Shown: one piece after another, positions 9,248-21,091 of the stretch | How the letters are laid out: each line of letters begins with the position of its first letter | Position numbering within the stretch: the first letter of the stretch is position 1 | Assembly: GCA_019648995.1 (NCBI GenBank) | Contig: BLXT01006428.1 | Coordinates: forward strand, 18,342 to 43,283 | Reading direction: 5' to 3' | DNA length: 24,942 nucleotides | Source: Plakobranchus ocellatus | Taxonomy: Eukaryota > Mollusca > Gastropoda > Plakobranchidae | The notes under the pieces: generated by a model | What the model saw: only the letters and a program-made list of their open reading frames with translations | Databases searched by the model: none | Told to the model about the DNA's origin: nothing | Program-made: the position numbers and the translations under genes

Positions 9248-10300
9248 GTTGCTGTTTCCCTTTGTTTATTATGAAGAGATTTTTTTTTTTATTTCTACAT
9301 TTTTGCCTTAAATCAAGAAAAACAAAACATTGTTTAGTTTATGGTTGGTTTGTATAAAAGAATTTTACGCTCCTGTGTAGTGACCATGAACTGGTATGTT
9401 TATTGACAGTGCACTGGTACGCATTTTGTCATTGTACCGTTATGTATATTGATAGTGTACTGGTATGCATATTGTCATTGTACTGGTATGCCTATTATCA
9501 ATGTACTGGTACGCATATTGATAGTGTGCAAATATGTCATTATTTTGTTTGTGATGATGATGTACATTTTTTTTCCTCAAGAGGTTAAAAAGCATAATTT
9601 GTGTAATGGTCAGGATCAAGGTTGTTGAGTTGGTTGAATAAGTGATGATCAACTGTGCCATGTTATTGAAATTTCTGTGACTTTGTATGAAATCAAATTT
9701 GAATTGTTGAACTTTTGCTGACAACTGAAGAAATGAATTGTTTTATCCTTTTGTTTGTTTTGTTTTTGTTGTTATGCCTTGCTTTCTCTGTACAGTATCT
9801 GAGATAAAACATTCCACTCTGTCTAGGATCAGGTAATGAAGTATTTAGCCTACAGATTTTTTTTTTCAAGAGACTAATGAGATAAAACCCATGTATTTTT
9901 TAACATAAAAATATTAACAGAGTGAACTTGCATTAGGGAATAGAAATTGTGCCCATTGCACAGTAGTTCATAATGTATATAGAGTGGAATGTGATCAGAG
10001 GAATGCAACAAGGCTTTGATTATGATGCATCATAGATGTGGCAAGATAGTTTGTCACTCTGAATTAGGGCACATACTATTGCTGTGCAATATCCCTTCCT
10101 GGGCTATTTGTTGTGCAGCAAATACACATTTTTTTTAAATAAAAAAGAAAGTTACTGTCATAACATACCCTAGTAAGTCAGGGGTTAAAGCTGTTTTGAA
10201 AAAATAAATATGATATGCATAAAAGGAAATTTTATCATTTTCTTAGTTTATCTTAACAGGAAAAAACCTTGCCTTAGAAATAAAATGGCAGAATCAGATT
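9248..10300 (+). other. 3' untranslated region of the thioesterase gene (end uncertain)
   Basis: Non-coding sequence downstream of the stop. AATAAA hexamers lie at 10138, 10204 and 10279. The last is followed by a T- and GTT-rich tract at about 10315-10370 that could serve as a downstream element. GATAAA variants occur earlier (near 9803 and 9883). Which site is used cannot be decided from sequence alone. Confidence 0.35.
9375..9540. repeat. 23-bp minisatellite, about 6-7 copies
   Basis: The marker ACTGGTAY (or a near variant) recurs at 9390, 9413, 9436, 9459, 9482 and 9505, each exactly 23 bp apart, with a decayed copy at 9528. The unit is close to ATTGTCATTGTACTGGTATG plus three bases. It lies 130-290 bp after the thioesterase stop, probably within the 3' UTR. 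The period is not divisible by three, so the open frames over it do not represent repeat proteins. Confidence 0.88.
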
Positions 10301-13300
10301 CTGTAAATATTAATTCTTTTTTTGCATTTAAGAATCGCTTTTTTGTTATTGTTGTTGTTGTTATTGAAAATATTTTCTAATTTAGCAAGCAAAAAGCAAA
10401 ATCAAATCACCAAAAATCTTTACATCACAGTGGGTCAGGTCAGCCCCTTGCAAAGATTGGATTATTCTAGTTCAGACAAGGTTAAATTCTTCATTGCATT
10501 AAAAAATAATGAAAAACTCAAAAAATTTTGATGTATGGTTCTTTTCTTGTAGAGTTGTATGACGCTCAGCTCAATATCAATATGATTAGTTTTGTGCTTT
10601 CCTATTATCTTTCATCATGGTATATTTTTTTTTAACAGTCATTGATGTGGGGGAATTTTTGCTTTCTCTTTATTGTAAAAAGAGACCCTTCATAGTCCAA
10701 TGATTCTCTTATCAACAAATTTTGTCAAATATATTATAAAATACATATATATGTCTGATTTGCATGGAAGTGTGAGAGTGGTATCAATGAGGAGAAAAAG
10801 ATATTTCTGTAGGAAATTAATCAGAATAATGCACACAAAAAAAATTTTGTTTTTTGTCCACAAAGTCTATTACATGATTTTAGAAAGGTTTGCATTTATT
10901 ACATAATACAGCTCACGGGTAATTTTTTTCGTTTCTGTTCTAAATTTATGTGATCACTTAAAGTGTGTCATGCAGAATTGCCACAACTCGTCTTATGGTT
11001 ATGGAACGGCTAGCTACGCATTTTTTTTTTTCAGCTTGCAAAAAATTTGCATCTGAAAATGATTTGCATGATGGTAGATGTGTATAGTCTATGTAATGTT
11101 TCAAAACAAAATGTGCTGACAGGCAAGCTTTTTTCTTCTGAAGTTTTTTCTTTACCATCCATCTTTACTGCTGCTTCTTTAAGCCACAAAAGATGAGTTT
11201 GTGTCTGAAATACTGTACCGCATCATTTTTTTTAGTGGGAGGGGGGGCTTCTTTTTTCTGTGTGTGTTTTGAGGGGGGTTTAGGTGTCTGAATTGTCTTG
11301 TATGACACAGGCAGAAGCAGAGGTGCTGGTTGTGATATGATTGATATCATTGTTTCCCTGCCCAAATCAGCGCTGTACTTGATTTGATTAACTCTTGAGC
11401 CAGGTTTTTCTTTTGACGAAAACTTATGAGTATCGGTATACATTCTGATAAGTTAAGCCATAACTATAGCTAGAGACAAACTTCTCTCTTCTAGTGGCTC
11501 ATGAGAAATGTTAACCTAGGCAAAACAAAAAAAGGGTAAAAACTTTTCTTAAGTCATCATTTGTTGAGTAAGATTGCAGTTGTTACTTAAGACTCTTATC
11601 ACAAAGTTTGTCTTTGGAGGGATATAGAATTAAATCATGAGATGAGATTGGAATTTATTGCAATATATCACAATGAGGATACATGAAAAAAAAATTATTT
11701 TGTGCTCTTTGAGAAGTGACTAGAAGTGCTGTATTTCTTTTTTTTAAACAAAGCAAATTTATAATAGTCGAAATATCTTTCCAATGGTGCAGTAAATATT
11801 TTGGTGATTAAATGATAATGACTTTCAGTACTGGGATTAGAATATCTCATTGCCTATTGATGTTCTTGTTAAATTCTACTTTGGCTATTATTTGTTGAAA
11901 ATACCTTTGTTTGGGATCAGTTTTGGTGTGTCTGGTTCCTTCAATTTCATGAGCTTCGTGTTACTGTTGTCGAAGTTCTAAATATGGCTTGTGAAATTTA
12001 TTATACTTTTTGCTACTTTCATTTAAAAAAAGAAAAAGATGTTTGATGTAAACTTTTGTTGAAAGTTTCTCCAGATGTCATGAGAGGAACTTTATTATTT
12101 TTTTTCTAATATTTATATCGAGATCAGACCAAATGGCTGTGAGTTTGCATTTATTAATATTTTTAGCCATTGAAACATCCTGAACTGTCTGTCTTGTTTG
12201 TCTGTGAGGTTTGACTTGATTAAAACTGGATCGAGTAATATGATTCTGAATGAGGGTATGGGATTTATTAAATTGAAAGATAAAAGAAATTGAGTGTGTT
12301 TTGTCATGTCTTTTACTTATGAGAATGCTGAAAAAAGTTTGTGGGAGTTTGTGAATTACTTTTGAAGTCGCAAGTGCCTGAACTTGGCTTTTCATAATGG
12401 GTTTTTTTTGGAGAGGGAAAGCAAAAAAAATAAGCCTGTTTTACAGTGCACTGCAGACATACTGATATGAAAAGACTATTTAAACAATGGCGAAGAAAGA
12501 GAACAGTGATATCAAAATAAAAAAGAGAATAAAATGACCTCTTCATAAATATCTTATTCTTACATCCCTTCTATCTACAACTCCAAAATATGTACTCTTA
12601 AGTGCACCTTTAGTAGACCTATCCCCTGCTCTAAAATAAGGCTTTTTGATCTATTAATTTCAGAATAATGGAGAAAAAATTTCAAGAAATGGCTTTATAA
12701 AAGCTTGCGGGGAGAGTTTTATGAGCAGTTACAGCAAAAAGTCAATAGCAAATGTAAAAATATTTGTTTCATGACGATCCACATAAATTGCGAGTCACAT
12801 TTTGAAGATTTGCAATTATTTCAACAGGCAAAAAAGTGTATCTCATGAGAAACATACGTTCCGATGATGAAAATTGGATAGAGATATTGCAATTCTGTAG
12901 TAATTAGAAAGCAGTGAACTGAAGGGATGGAAGAAACAAACTTAAAAATTATTATCCGCAAAATTGTAACATACAACATCAGAATTATTAAGTCGGGTCT
13001 CAAGACTAGTTTCTTGACAAAAATTTATAAAAGAATTCATATCATATACACAAGTGGTGTGCAGGATATCAATGAAAGAAATGTTACAAGTAGAGCGCAA
13101 TGTAATTTCTCCTAGTAGTGTCGAATTCATCCCAGTTTTTTAGGCTGAGGTTGAATACTCGAGTGACTGGATTCTACTGGGTATTATATTCCATTTGATA
13201 TTACTCCATCCTGCCCGCTTTTCTTTTCAGTAGGCCTATTATGGCCACTGTTAGAGTTCATTGTGATGGGACAGAGGATTCGATGATTGTCAGTCTGAGA

Positions 13301-14690
13301 TCGAAAAGAACTTTTTTCATGTCAAATCTTGGTTTTTCAATTATGTGCTTTGCTTCAAAACATTGTAAATCAGATTTTTTTTCATGGCCGAGATTTTATC
13401 CACTATTTTGTCTGCTCTCATCCATAAAGCGACTCCATTCAAAAGTGTGGAGTCTTTTCTTCTGCCTCTTATACCCTCTATTAAACTGTTTATAATGAAG
13501 TGTTCCAAGCCCTCATTTCATATTATGGCCTAAAAACCTTAGCTATTTTTCTTTTATTTCATATATTTTTCACTCCCTGCTTCTCTCAGGACTTGTGTTT
13601 GATTTTTCTGTAGTCTATAGTATTTGTAGCATCTGTTTTGAAAACCACATCTCCCCTGCTTCAAGTTTCTTTTGCTTTTTTGTCCCCTACTCAAAGCCAT
13701 ACATAAGAATGGATTCTATGTAACACTAAAGTGTCCTTTGTCTTGTGTTTATTGATATTGCTGCAACTCTTGTTGGCTAAGAGAGCAATTTTACATTTTG
13801 AAATGTCATTTTGGCCTGGCTTATCTTTGACAAGATTTCTGCAATGTTTTCACATCCTTTAGTGACCTTTGTGTTTGGAAGTTTTAATTTGCTTGATACC
13901 TGCACAAAAATGACAAGAAGAATGCACAAAAACTATCATCGAAATGCATAATTCTGAAGGTAAAATGAAAAGATTTCTGATTATGCACACACATTCTGAT
14001 GATAACAACAAAATGAAGGCAATTTTAGTCAACTATATACAGTTAAAAATTTGCCAACAATTATCAACAATCACTAATGATTTCTTTCTAAAATAAAGAG
14101 AAAGACATCGATTGCCTCGGTTATGCTACTGGATAGTAGCAGCAGAGTTTTAGTCAATTGGGGCCAATTCAGCAATTAATTTAGAAATAAAATCCAAGTG
14201 ATCTCCAGACATTTTGCTTCATGTTCATATCATTTAGCCTAATGGTTAAAGGTTGATATGATCAGTTTGTTAGCAGTGTAGCTTTCATAAATTAACTTTT
14301 TTTGTGTGCACATTCAGAAGTCTTGACAATTAAATTTGTGTGACCGACTTCTGGGGTCAAACTATTCAAACGGCTTGAAGGTACATAAATATTTAGTCTG
14401 AAAATTGAGACGTTGCGTGGGACAATGAAACCATCCACTCATGCTAAAAAAAAGTTAAGCGATAAAAGAGAGGGAGAGAGAGTTCTCATCAGAAATGACA
14501 ACTAACTAAAACTAATCATGCCATCTTTTGTGACATAATTCAACAAAAAATACATAGCCTGGTCCAATGTTCTTCATGGGACACCTACGATTGAGAATAA
14601 ATCATAGGTTTGAAATGGGTCTATCAGTCATCATGTGGTGAAAAGGAAATTAATGCTGAACTTCTCCAGATGTACTGAAAATCATTCTTT
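10300..14690. other. Intergenic stretch, no gene recognised
   Basis: AT-rich DNA with short GTT and poly-T tracts (for example about 10340-10365 and 11229). Open frames reach at most about 105 codons on either strand (12078-12395, minus), none with recognisable domains or good exon borders. There is one exact TAGGCCTA at 13231 and an 8-bp-stem hairpin TCATATCA...TGATATGA at 14225-14261. I see nothing else to annotate. Confidence 0.5.
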
Positions 14691-15634
14691 TTTTTATTTT
14701 TTATTTTTTTTTTTTTTTTTTTTGTGCAAAGAAATATAGAGGGTGTTGTGATGAATATTCATTTAAATGCTTTTTCTTTCCAAAATGTTACTTATGACTT
14801 CTAAATATGATAAGAACTGGCCTTTACCCCTGTGACTTGTTATGCCACTGTCACATTTTATGCATCAACTATAAATTGCATTTATATTAACAAAACAAAA
14901 TAAATAACAAAAAAACCAAGGCAAATGTAGTTGTATTCTGGTTTTCTATTTCATAATTTCTCATGAATAAAATGCATATATACTACACATACTCATTTTA
15001 TGTCTCAGTTCTTGAAGAGGACATTCTATCTATCATTCTCTGCACAGCTTTACAAAGCATAGGCATTAGGCAAGTTTGGCTAATCCTTTTACAACTAGAA
15101 TATGTGTATGAAGCTTCATTGTATTATTATGTACTTTACCCTTTATAGATGCACCAAATTGAGATGATGAAAGCAAGTCCTACCAATTCCGTGCAAACAT
15201 AGCATGAACATAAAAAAAAAAAATAATTAAAACAAAAAAATAAAATAAAATACCTTGCTGGTAAAGGTACTAATATGTAAATTGAAACATTTGTCCGCAA
15301 CTGGGAAGAAAGAAAAAACACGAATAAAAATAAACCGATGTATAAAATGAATACGAACCACCACAAATACATCTTATTTTTAAATCAACAATTGTCAAAT
15401 GAGTTTTCCCATAAGAAATGACACTGAATAATTAATGCTCAGTGGAGCTAATTTTAAAACACACTTGATTACGATATCAAAATTTAAATCAATTTTTTTT
15501 CCCTTGACCCAAGATGTTTACTTCTCTGCCATTACCAATAAAAATGTGTTTACAAACATACACACATATAATTTATACACTGATTCATGATGCAAAATTG
15601 CTTATGTTTCAAAAAAAAAAAAAAAAAAAAAAAA
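14689..15634. repeat. Interval between a long poly(T) and a long poly(A) tract
   Basis: A T-rich tract starts near 14687 and includes an uninterrupted run of 20 T at 14704-14723. A run of 24 A lies at 15611-15634. Such tracts may be tails of retroposed copies, one in each orientation, but I found no target-site duplication or recognisable body, so they may simply be homopolymer expansions. Confidence 0.4.
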
Positions 15635-17085
15635 CTATATGCAACCATCATTGCTGCCTCTGTCTTCTTTTGGATTGTTTAAAATAAACTTTATATCTCA
15701 AACCCATGAGGTTTATTTAAAGCTAATTCTACTGATCGATAACAAATTGCAGGACATTGTGTACTTTGTGCATTGATGTTAAACGTAACTTTACATCAAG
15801 CTGCCCTTTCTTGTTCAGAATTAAACGAAAACAAGATTTTACAAGTTGTTCATACAGGTTATTACTCAACTTTATACATTGTTTCCACTCTGTGCGGTCT
15901 ATCTTAGAAAGAAGACTACACATAACTTTTAATACTGCTATATACATATACATTTTGATTAAATTAAACCCGTTCATGACATACATGATGTGGAGTGTTC
16001 TTCTCTGCAACAACCAAGTCCCAAGTTGAAGCTTTGATAAACCTACTGTTTCATAGGCAGGGGCTACTCAGGACCAACACAAAGTAATGAACACATCATT
16101 TTGTTTCCATTGTTTATTGCCAAATTGCCAAAAATAATGGTATTTATGTATGGGAAGAATTTTTTTGAGTTGGAAATTATATTTTTAGGTATCACTGTCC
16201 AAAAACTCGATAAGCCCTAATTTCTTCAGCAGCTAATGCTTACAATTTTCTGTCAGACGAAACAGGGAAAAACTAAGCCACCAGAAACCATTATCTCACA
16301 CAGGACTTAAAGGAATGTATTTTTTTGGGGGGGTCACAGATATCTAGATTATCAACACCAAACATGTAAGTGTACAGTCAGCTTCTTGGATTTATATATT
16401 CATCATAGTTAATCAATGTATAACAAAACCAATTATTACTTTAATCTTATGTATTTAAAAAAAAATGTTGCAAAATTAAAAACTTGCAATCTACAAATCA
16501 GAAGGTATAGAGAATTTCCTGTATTGCTTTAAATAATTCATTAAATACTTTTAATATCATTATGGTCTCTTTATACCCAAGCAGTAACTGAATTACTGAG
16601 GCAACTACAGTTTTAGGTCATATTTGCCGACTCAAGGGTTTAGAACACCTAGCAATCACTGGAAAGATTGAAGACAAATGCAGTAGACTCTAGAGGTCGA
16701 CAGAGGATAACTTTTATTGAAAGTCCTAAGTCGTGGGCAACAGGTAAGGGTAGCAAAAACAGCTTTATATGGTTAATTAAGGATAGGTTTAAGTGGAGAA
16801 ACATGATCACCAATCTCTGTTCCAGACAAGGCACCTAAAAAAGAAGAGGTAATTGAACAATTAATTAAAACCCTTCATGCAAATCTTTAAAGATCTTTGA
16901 AATGGCTGACACGACAGAAACAGGAGCATTTCGCCATCAAATCCTTGGCCGATGCTTAAGTAGCAACACTGTTGTTCACTTAGTCACAGCTGCACGGCTT
17001 AAAAGTTTGACATAAAGCATGCTTTGCAATCAAAGGAATTCACTTCAACCTTCCTGCTTGCTCTTCCCTTAATCTAAAATACATT
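15635..17085. other. Intergenic stretch, no gene recognised
   Basis: The longest unassigned frames here overlap on opposite strands: 15757-16029 (+) and 15729-16013 (-). Neither has recognisable domains, and both strands being open suggests a stop-poor patch rather than a gene. An AATAAA on the minus strand at 16713-16718 is isolated. No exon-like pattern was found. Confidence 0.45.
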
Positions 17086-17320
17086 TGTGTAGCAGTCTCA
17101 CAAAATGAGTTGTGGGTCTGCATCACGGATCAACTCAAAATATTGAAGTAAAGATGAAGTAAAAATTTCCAATGCTTTAAGTGCAACAAGTCTATAGTAT
17201 GTCCATAGAAAGTTCTCCACATAGAGAGGTGAGTAGTTTTCACCCTCTAGTCAATGATTTTCATGTAAAGTTAATCATGTAAAACCTCAATTTTGACTCA
17301 TTTTGTGGGACTGCTACACA
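17086..17320. mobile_element. Foldback / MITE-like element with 25-bp terminal inverted repeats
   Basis: The left terminus (17086-17110, starting TGTGTAGCAGTC) and the right terminus (17296-17320, ending GACTGCTACACA on the plus strand, with one base different near the middle) are inverse complements at 24 of 25 positions. They enclose 185 bp with no coding capacity. Weaker complementarity may continue inward. This fits a non-autonomous inverted-repeat DNA transposon. Flanks read ACATTT and TTTATT, so no convincing target-site duplication longer than 3 bp is visible. The family is not recognised. Confidence 0.7.
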
Positions 17321-17957
17321 TTTATTGACGAATCTATTTACAAACAGTTTTGTTTTCTTTTAATGAACTAGACGTTCTCGTTAAAAGGTAACCATGGACC
17401 CATGTTAGAAATATTATATTATACACAAAAAAAATGAAATGAACCTTGAAGATTTGCACATAAATCAATATCAATTACTAATATACAATAATTACAATAC
17501 TGACAATTTGATAATTTCAATAGGTTTCTTTTTTTCTTCTTCTTCTTTTGCACTGGTTAAAACAAAAATAAAATTTTTCTCAGAAAACTGCCTTGTCTTG
17601 AAAACAGTCTAATTGAAAAAGTTGAAAAACAACTTGAAAGTTAATTACTTTTCTTCTTAATTGACTTTTCATGAATTTTATTGCCATAATGATTAAAAAA
17701 AAAGAATTTAATTATGTGCCATTATATTCTACAGTAACATGAACAGAAAACAAAAAGCTTTAATATAGATATTAATTTTGGAAAAAAAAAACACCTCATT
17801 TTGCCACCACTCCTAACGAGCTAGATGCTTTATATACACCACTTTGTAAAAAAAAAAAAATATCAAAATTGTATTTTTGTTCTCATAGCATCCCTTTTTC
17901 TAAAATAAAATATCCCATATCGTGGTTCAGAATAAAGCACAGCTCAATCCAGTTTTC

Positions 17958-18055
17958 GGTAATGCAAACCTCACAGAAAGAAGTTTTTGAGGCTGTTTCC
18001 ATGAATTAAAATGTTCCAACTGTGACTTCTGACTTATTCCGGCTGGACTAGAGAC
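17958..18055. repeat. Dispersed repeat, copy 1
   Basis: This segment (ATGCAAACCTCACAGAAAGA and following) closely matches 23527-23615 in the zinc transporter intron over roughly 60-90 bp with a few indels. The best-conserved parts are CCTCACAG, AAAGAAGTTTT, AGGCT, TTAAAATGTT and a diverged C-terminal GGACT block. Both copies are in the same orientation. It is probably a fragment of an interspersed element of unknown family. Confidence 0.65.
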
Positions 18056-18412
18056 ATTTGCATTATCTATTTGTTTTTTGTGGCCTCTTATGCAAAATCC
18101 TGCTTTCCCCTGGAACAGCCTTTGTACACTCTTGAGCTAGAAGTAGAACCTGGTGACAATCTACAAACTTTGAGACACTCCCTACATTTCTTAAGGGTTA
18201 GAATTTATAAGCCCAATTCATAAGGGTGGTGAAGTGGTCAAGATTTATAATAGCGAATCCCATATTCAGAAAGAGCCTTGGAGAAGTAGAGCAGAATCCT
18301 GATTTTTTTTAATTACTTTTTTCTGGGGCGGCACACAACTTTGTGAGGTATTGGCATTTTCTCCTTAACCATTGCTGAGTCTTAGAAAACATAACAACCC
18401 AACTGGAGTGGC

Positions 18413-18487
18413 GTTGTCCAGAACTGAGGATCAAACAGATCACCTCTCATGTGGAAGCCAAGCGCTCTAATGACTATGCCACTGCTC
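18413..18487 (-). mobile_element. tRNA-derived SINE-like head
   Basis: On the minus strand, 18481-18464 reads TGGCATAGTCATTAGAGC, a fair match to an internal Pol III A box. Then 18436-18426 reads GTTTGATCCTC, a diverged B box (consensus GGTTCRANTCC), at tRNA-like spacing. The sequence between them (GCTTGGCTTCC...) resembles a tRNA anticodon region but does not fold into a clean cloverleaf. It looks like the decayed head of a tRNA-derived SINE whose body would run toward 18200. A functional tRNA is unlikely because both stems and B box are degraded. Confidence 0.55.
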
Positions 18488-18499
18488 ATTCTGAGAAGA

Positions 18500-20780
18500 T
18501 GGTAGAGGAAAAGTTTAATTTGAGCTGGTGGCAATAGCTCTCAATCTAATACAAAAACTTTTTTTGTTGTTTCTCCCCATAAAAGGTCTGATTTGAATCT
18601 GAGCGTGATCGAGAAAGGAGATGAATCGAATCATGAAATCAGAATGGTTTTATTTAATGATGATGATAAAAACTGCAACTTAAAAATCCATTTCAACTCA
18701 AAATCTGAACAATAAACATATTATTCAACATCTTTAACCAATATTGTGCCCATTCTTTTTTACTGCAGAATACATTTTAAAAAATAGAAAAGATCATCAA
18801 CTGCACCAGCCCTTGAATAAAAAAAAAGAGCAAAAAAAAAACCCAGCAAAATATGTAGTACTTACTTTGGCGCTAAGGAAAAAAAAAAATAATATGTTAC
18901 AGGTTACAATTTCATCAAATTGTTACTCTGTTCAAAATCAGAGCAACATGTTTAGGATATAAATTATATATACACACATACATACATATAAGCATTTACT
19001 TATGACAGTTATATATACAGTGTATATATATATATATATATATGAGACTTTAAGTATATTTGATAATTTTCTTTTAACACAGATAAGAGAGGTGATTTTG
19101 ACAGAGAAATTGAACACTTATTTCGTGTATATTTATTTAAGTAAAACAAAATTTATTATAGTTTTATAGTTGAATATTTTTCTTTGAAATAACTTCCCCG
19201 CTGTGATCTCTACAGCTGTATCTCATGACAATTCAGGGTTAAAAGGATTAAGATGAACCTGTTCAGCACAAAATAAATTCAGTTTATTATATGAAGCAAG
19301 GTTTTTTTTTTGTTTTTTTTCTAAATGAAAAGTGCATCATTATAAATAAACGGCAATAGGATCACAAATAAACAGGACTGGAGATAAAACATATCACAGA
19401 TTACCTTATGACTAAGAGCAGTGCAGTTTACTTATTTGTGTTTATAGTCTACTAGTTCACTAACACAGTAACAGAAGCTTACAACTTAGGAAAAAGACCA
19501 AATATCCCCGTCTCTCTTCTCTGTTCACAAAAAAAAATAGCCCAGGGATGCTTTTCAGAAATGTTGCAATCCTTTGAAGCAAAGATGAACTACATTCAAT
19601 AGTCAGGTTGTTTTATACAAGCTGATCACATTTCATTTCTCATTACGTCGCTATATCTAGCATACTCTGTAGTTTTCAGACACTACCTTATTTATCTTGG
19701 TTTAAACAAATTTTGGTGTGGAAGAAGTCAATTTCTTTTGAACAGACATACATCTTGCACATTTGCAGAGATTTTTTATTGTTTCTCGTGTTGAAAAAAT
19801 TTTCGTTTATACACTATTGACAAATTAATATACAAAGATTGCTAATTTAATCACTCTTCTCTTGCTTCAATGAGCTTCCTTGCTTTACGCCTCAGATATC
19901 TGGTAACTTGATATCTATTCTATTCTAATATTTTGGTACAGAGTATGAACAGAATTCAGAGGTGCAAAATAAGTTCATAAGAATATCATTGGAAGGTTGA
20001 ATAAAATCTGCTCCTGTGGGTATAAATAAATTACCAAGCTTTGACTAATAAACATGAGAAGGGGACACGATATTAGATTTTGGCGTAAGCCATTTTAATG
20101 AGATTTCACCGAGATTTTTTTTTTTTTAAAGTTATAAGTTCCTCTGTGCTCACCGTGGTATATTCAGGGTCTAACTTCAAAGAAGTGAACAAAACATTTA
20201 CATTTTGTCATTGTCAAAAATATTGTGTTTATGCCCCAGCAAAAGTACAAAAGCAAAGAATATATTTGCATTTCATAAGAGTTGACTTTGGTTTGGCCAA
20301 CCTTTTGATTTGGCCATTTTCTGTATAAAGGGAAGGTGCTGTGTATGTGAGTAAAAGATCAACACAAAACAGAGGGGAGAAAAAAGCAACATACAAGTAT
20401 CATTATACTTGCAGACCGGTGATTTATACCCTGATTTAAATTGTGTTACTGAGTGGAATGAGAAACTAAAAAACAACGTATATGTAGGATAAACAAATAA
20501 AGTGCGCCACCTTATGTGGGAAGAGTGTAAGGCAATATGGCATTGTGCAGTAGATTATCTAGCTTTCCATAATGACTTAATTTTTGCATTCTACAGATCT
20601 AGCTGCTAAATCAATGCTGGTTGGACTCAAGGCAATGCTTGTTATATTTGCTTCTTCATGACCATATCTCCTTAAACTGTCTTAAAATCAAGCACATCGT
20701 TCTGAAATGTCAACACTAAATACAGCAAAATATAAATAAGTAAACGTGTTCTCAGGTTTTAAACAATCCTCGGGTACACA
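18500..20780. other. Intergenic stretch with microsatellites, no gene recognised
   Basis: AT-rich DNA without exon-like signals. It holds a (TA)n microsatellite at about 19021-19043, short ACAT repeats just before it, and several A- or T-rich tracts. Open frames (18744-18962 and 20098-20328, both plus) show no recognisable content. Confidence 0.5.
19021..19043. repeat. (TA)n microsatellite
   Basis: About ten uninterrupted TA units, preceded by degenerate ATAC/ATAT repeats from about 18966. Confidence 0.85.
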
Positions 20781-20810
20781 CACAAACCAGTAGTAGGGTT
20801 CTGATTTATT
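20770..20810 (-). terminator. Candidate polyadenylation site of the zinc transporter
   Basis: Reading the minus strand down from the transporter stop at 21491, the first canonical AATAAA is at 20810-20805. It is followed about 20 bases later by a GT-rich tract (GGTTTGTGTGTGTAC, 20788-20774), the usual downstream element of an animal poly(A) site. This would give a 3' UTR of about 0.7 kb. Usage is unproven. Confidence 0.5.
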
Positions 20811-21091
20811 CAAACATGTTGACTCTGTGAGGCAGATTAAATTGCCTTTTCGCTTTTTCGCTGATACTTTTCCTTTTGCTGAGATGCCTGGATAATCAGA
20901 ACATAAAAATATCATTGAAACAGGAGAAGGAAAGCCATCAAAGCATCAAGATATCTCATTCATTGAAGAGACAGGCCAGGCCTCATGAAAACGACAGACA
21001 CACTGGAAGCAACTGCAGTACATCATAGGGGACCTGACTATCAATTCTTACAAGAAGGGACTTAGATATTGATGATTCAAATTTCAATACA

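Noticed and set aside
9403..9724. Open frames over the repeats after the thioesterase stop
   Set aside because: They are translations of a 23-bp minisatellite, whose period breaks any repeat protein into all three frames.
15729..16029. Two overlapping open frames of about 90 codons on opposite strands
   Set aside because: No recognisable similarity on either strand and no exon borders. The minus frame needs a non-ATG start at its given end. A stop-poor patch explains both.
18413..18487. Functional tRNA gene
   Set aside because: B box is diverged and the anticodon and T arms do not pair well. A SINE head is the better reading.
10300..20780. A hidden third gene or multi-gene system between the two convergent genes
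   Set aside because: No exon with conserved domain pattern, paired splice sites or long frame was found on either strand. A non-coding RNA cannot be excluded, but nothing positive supports one.
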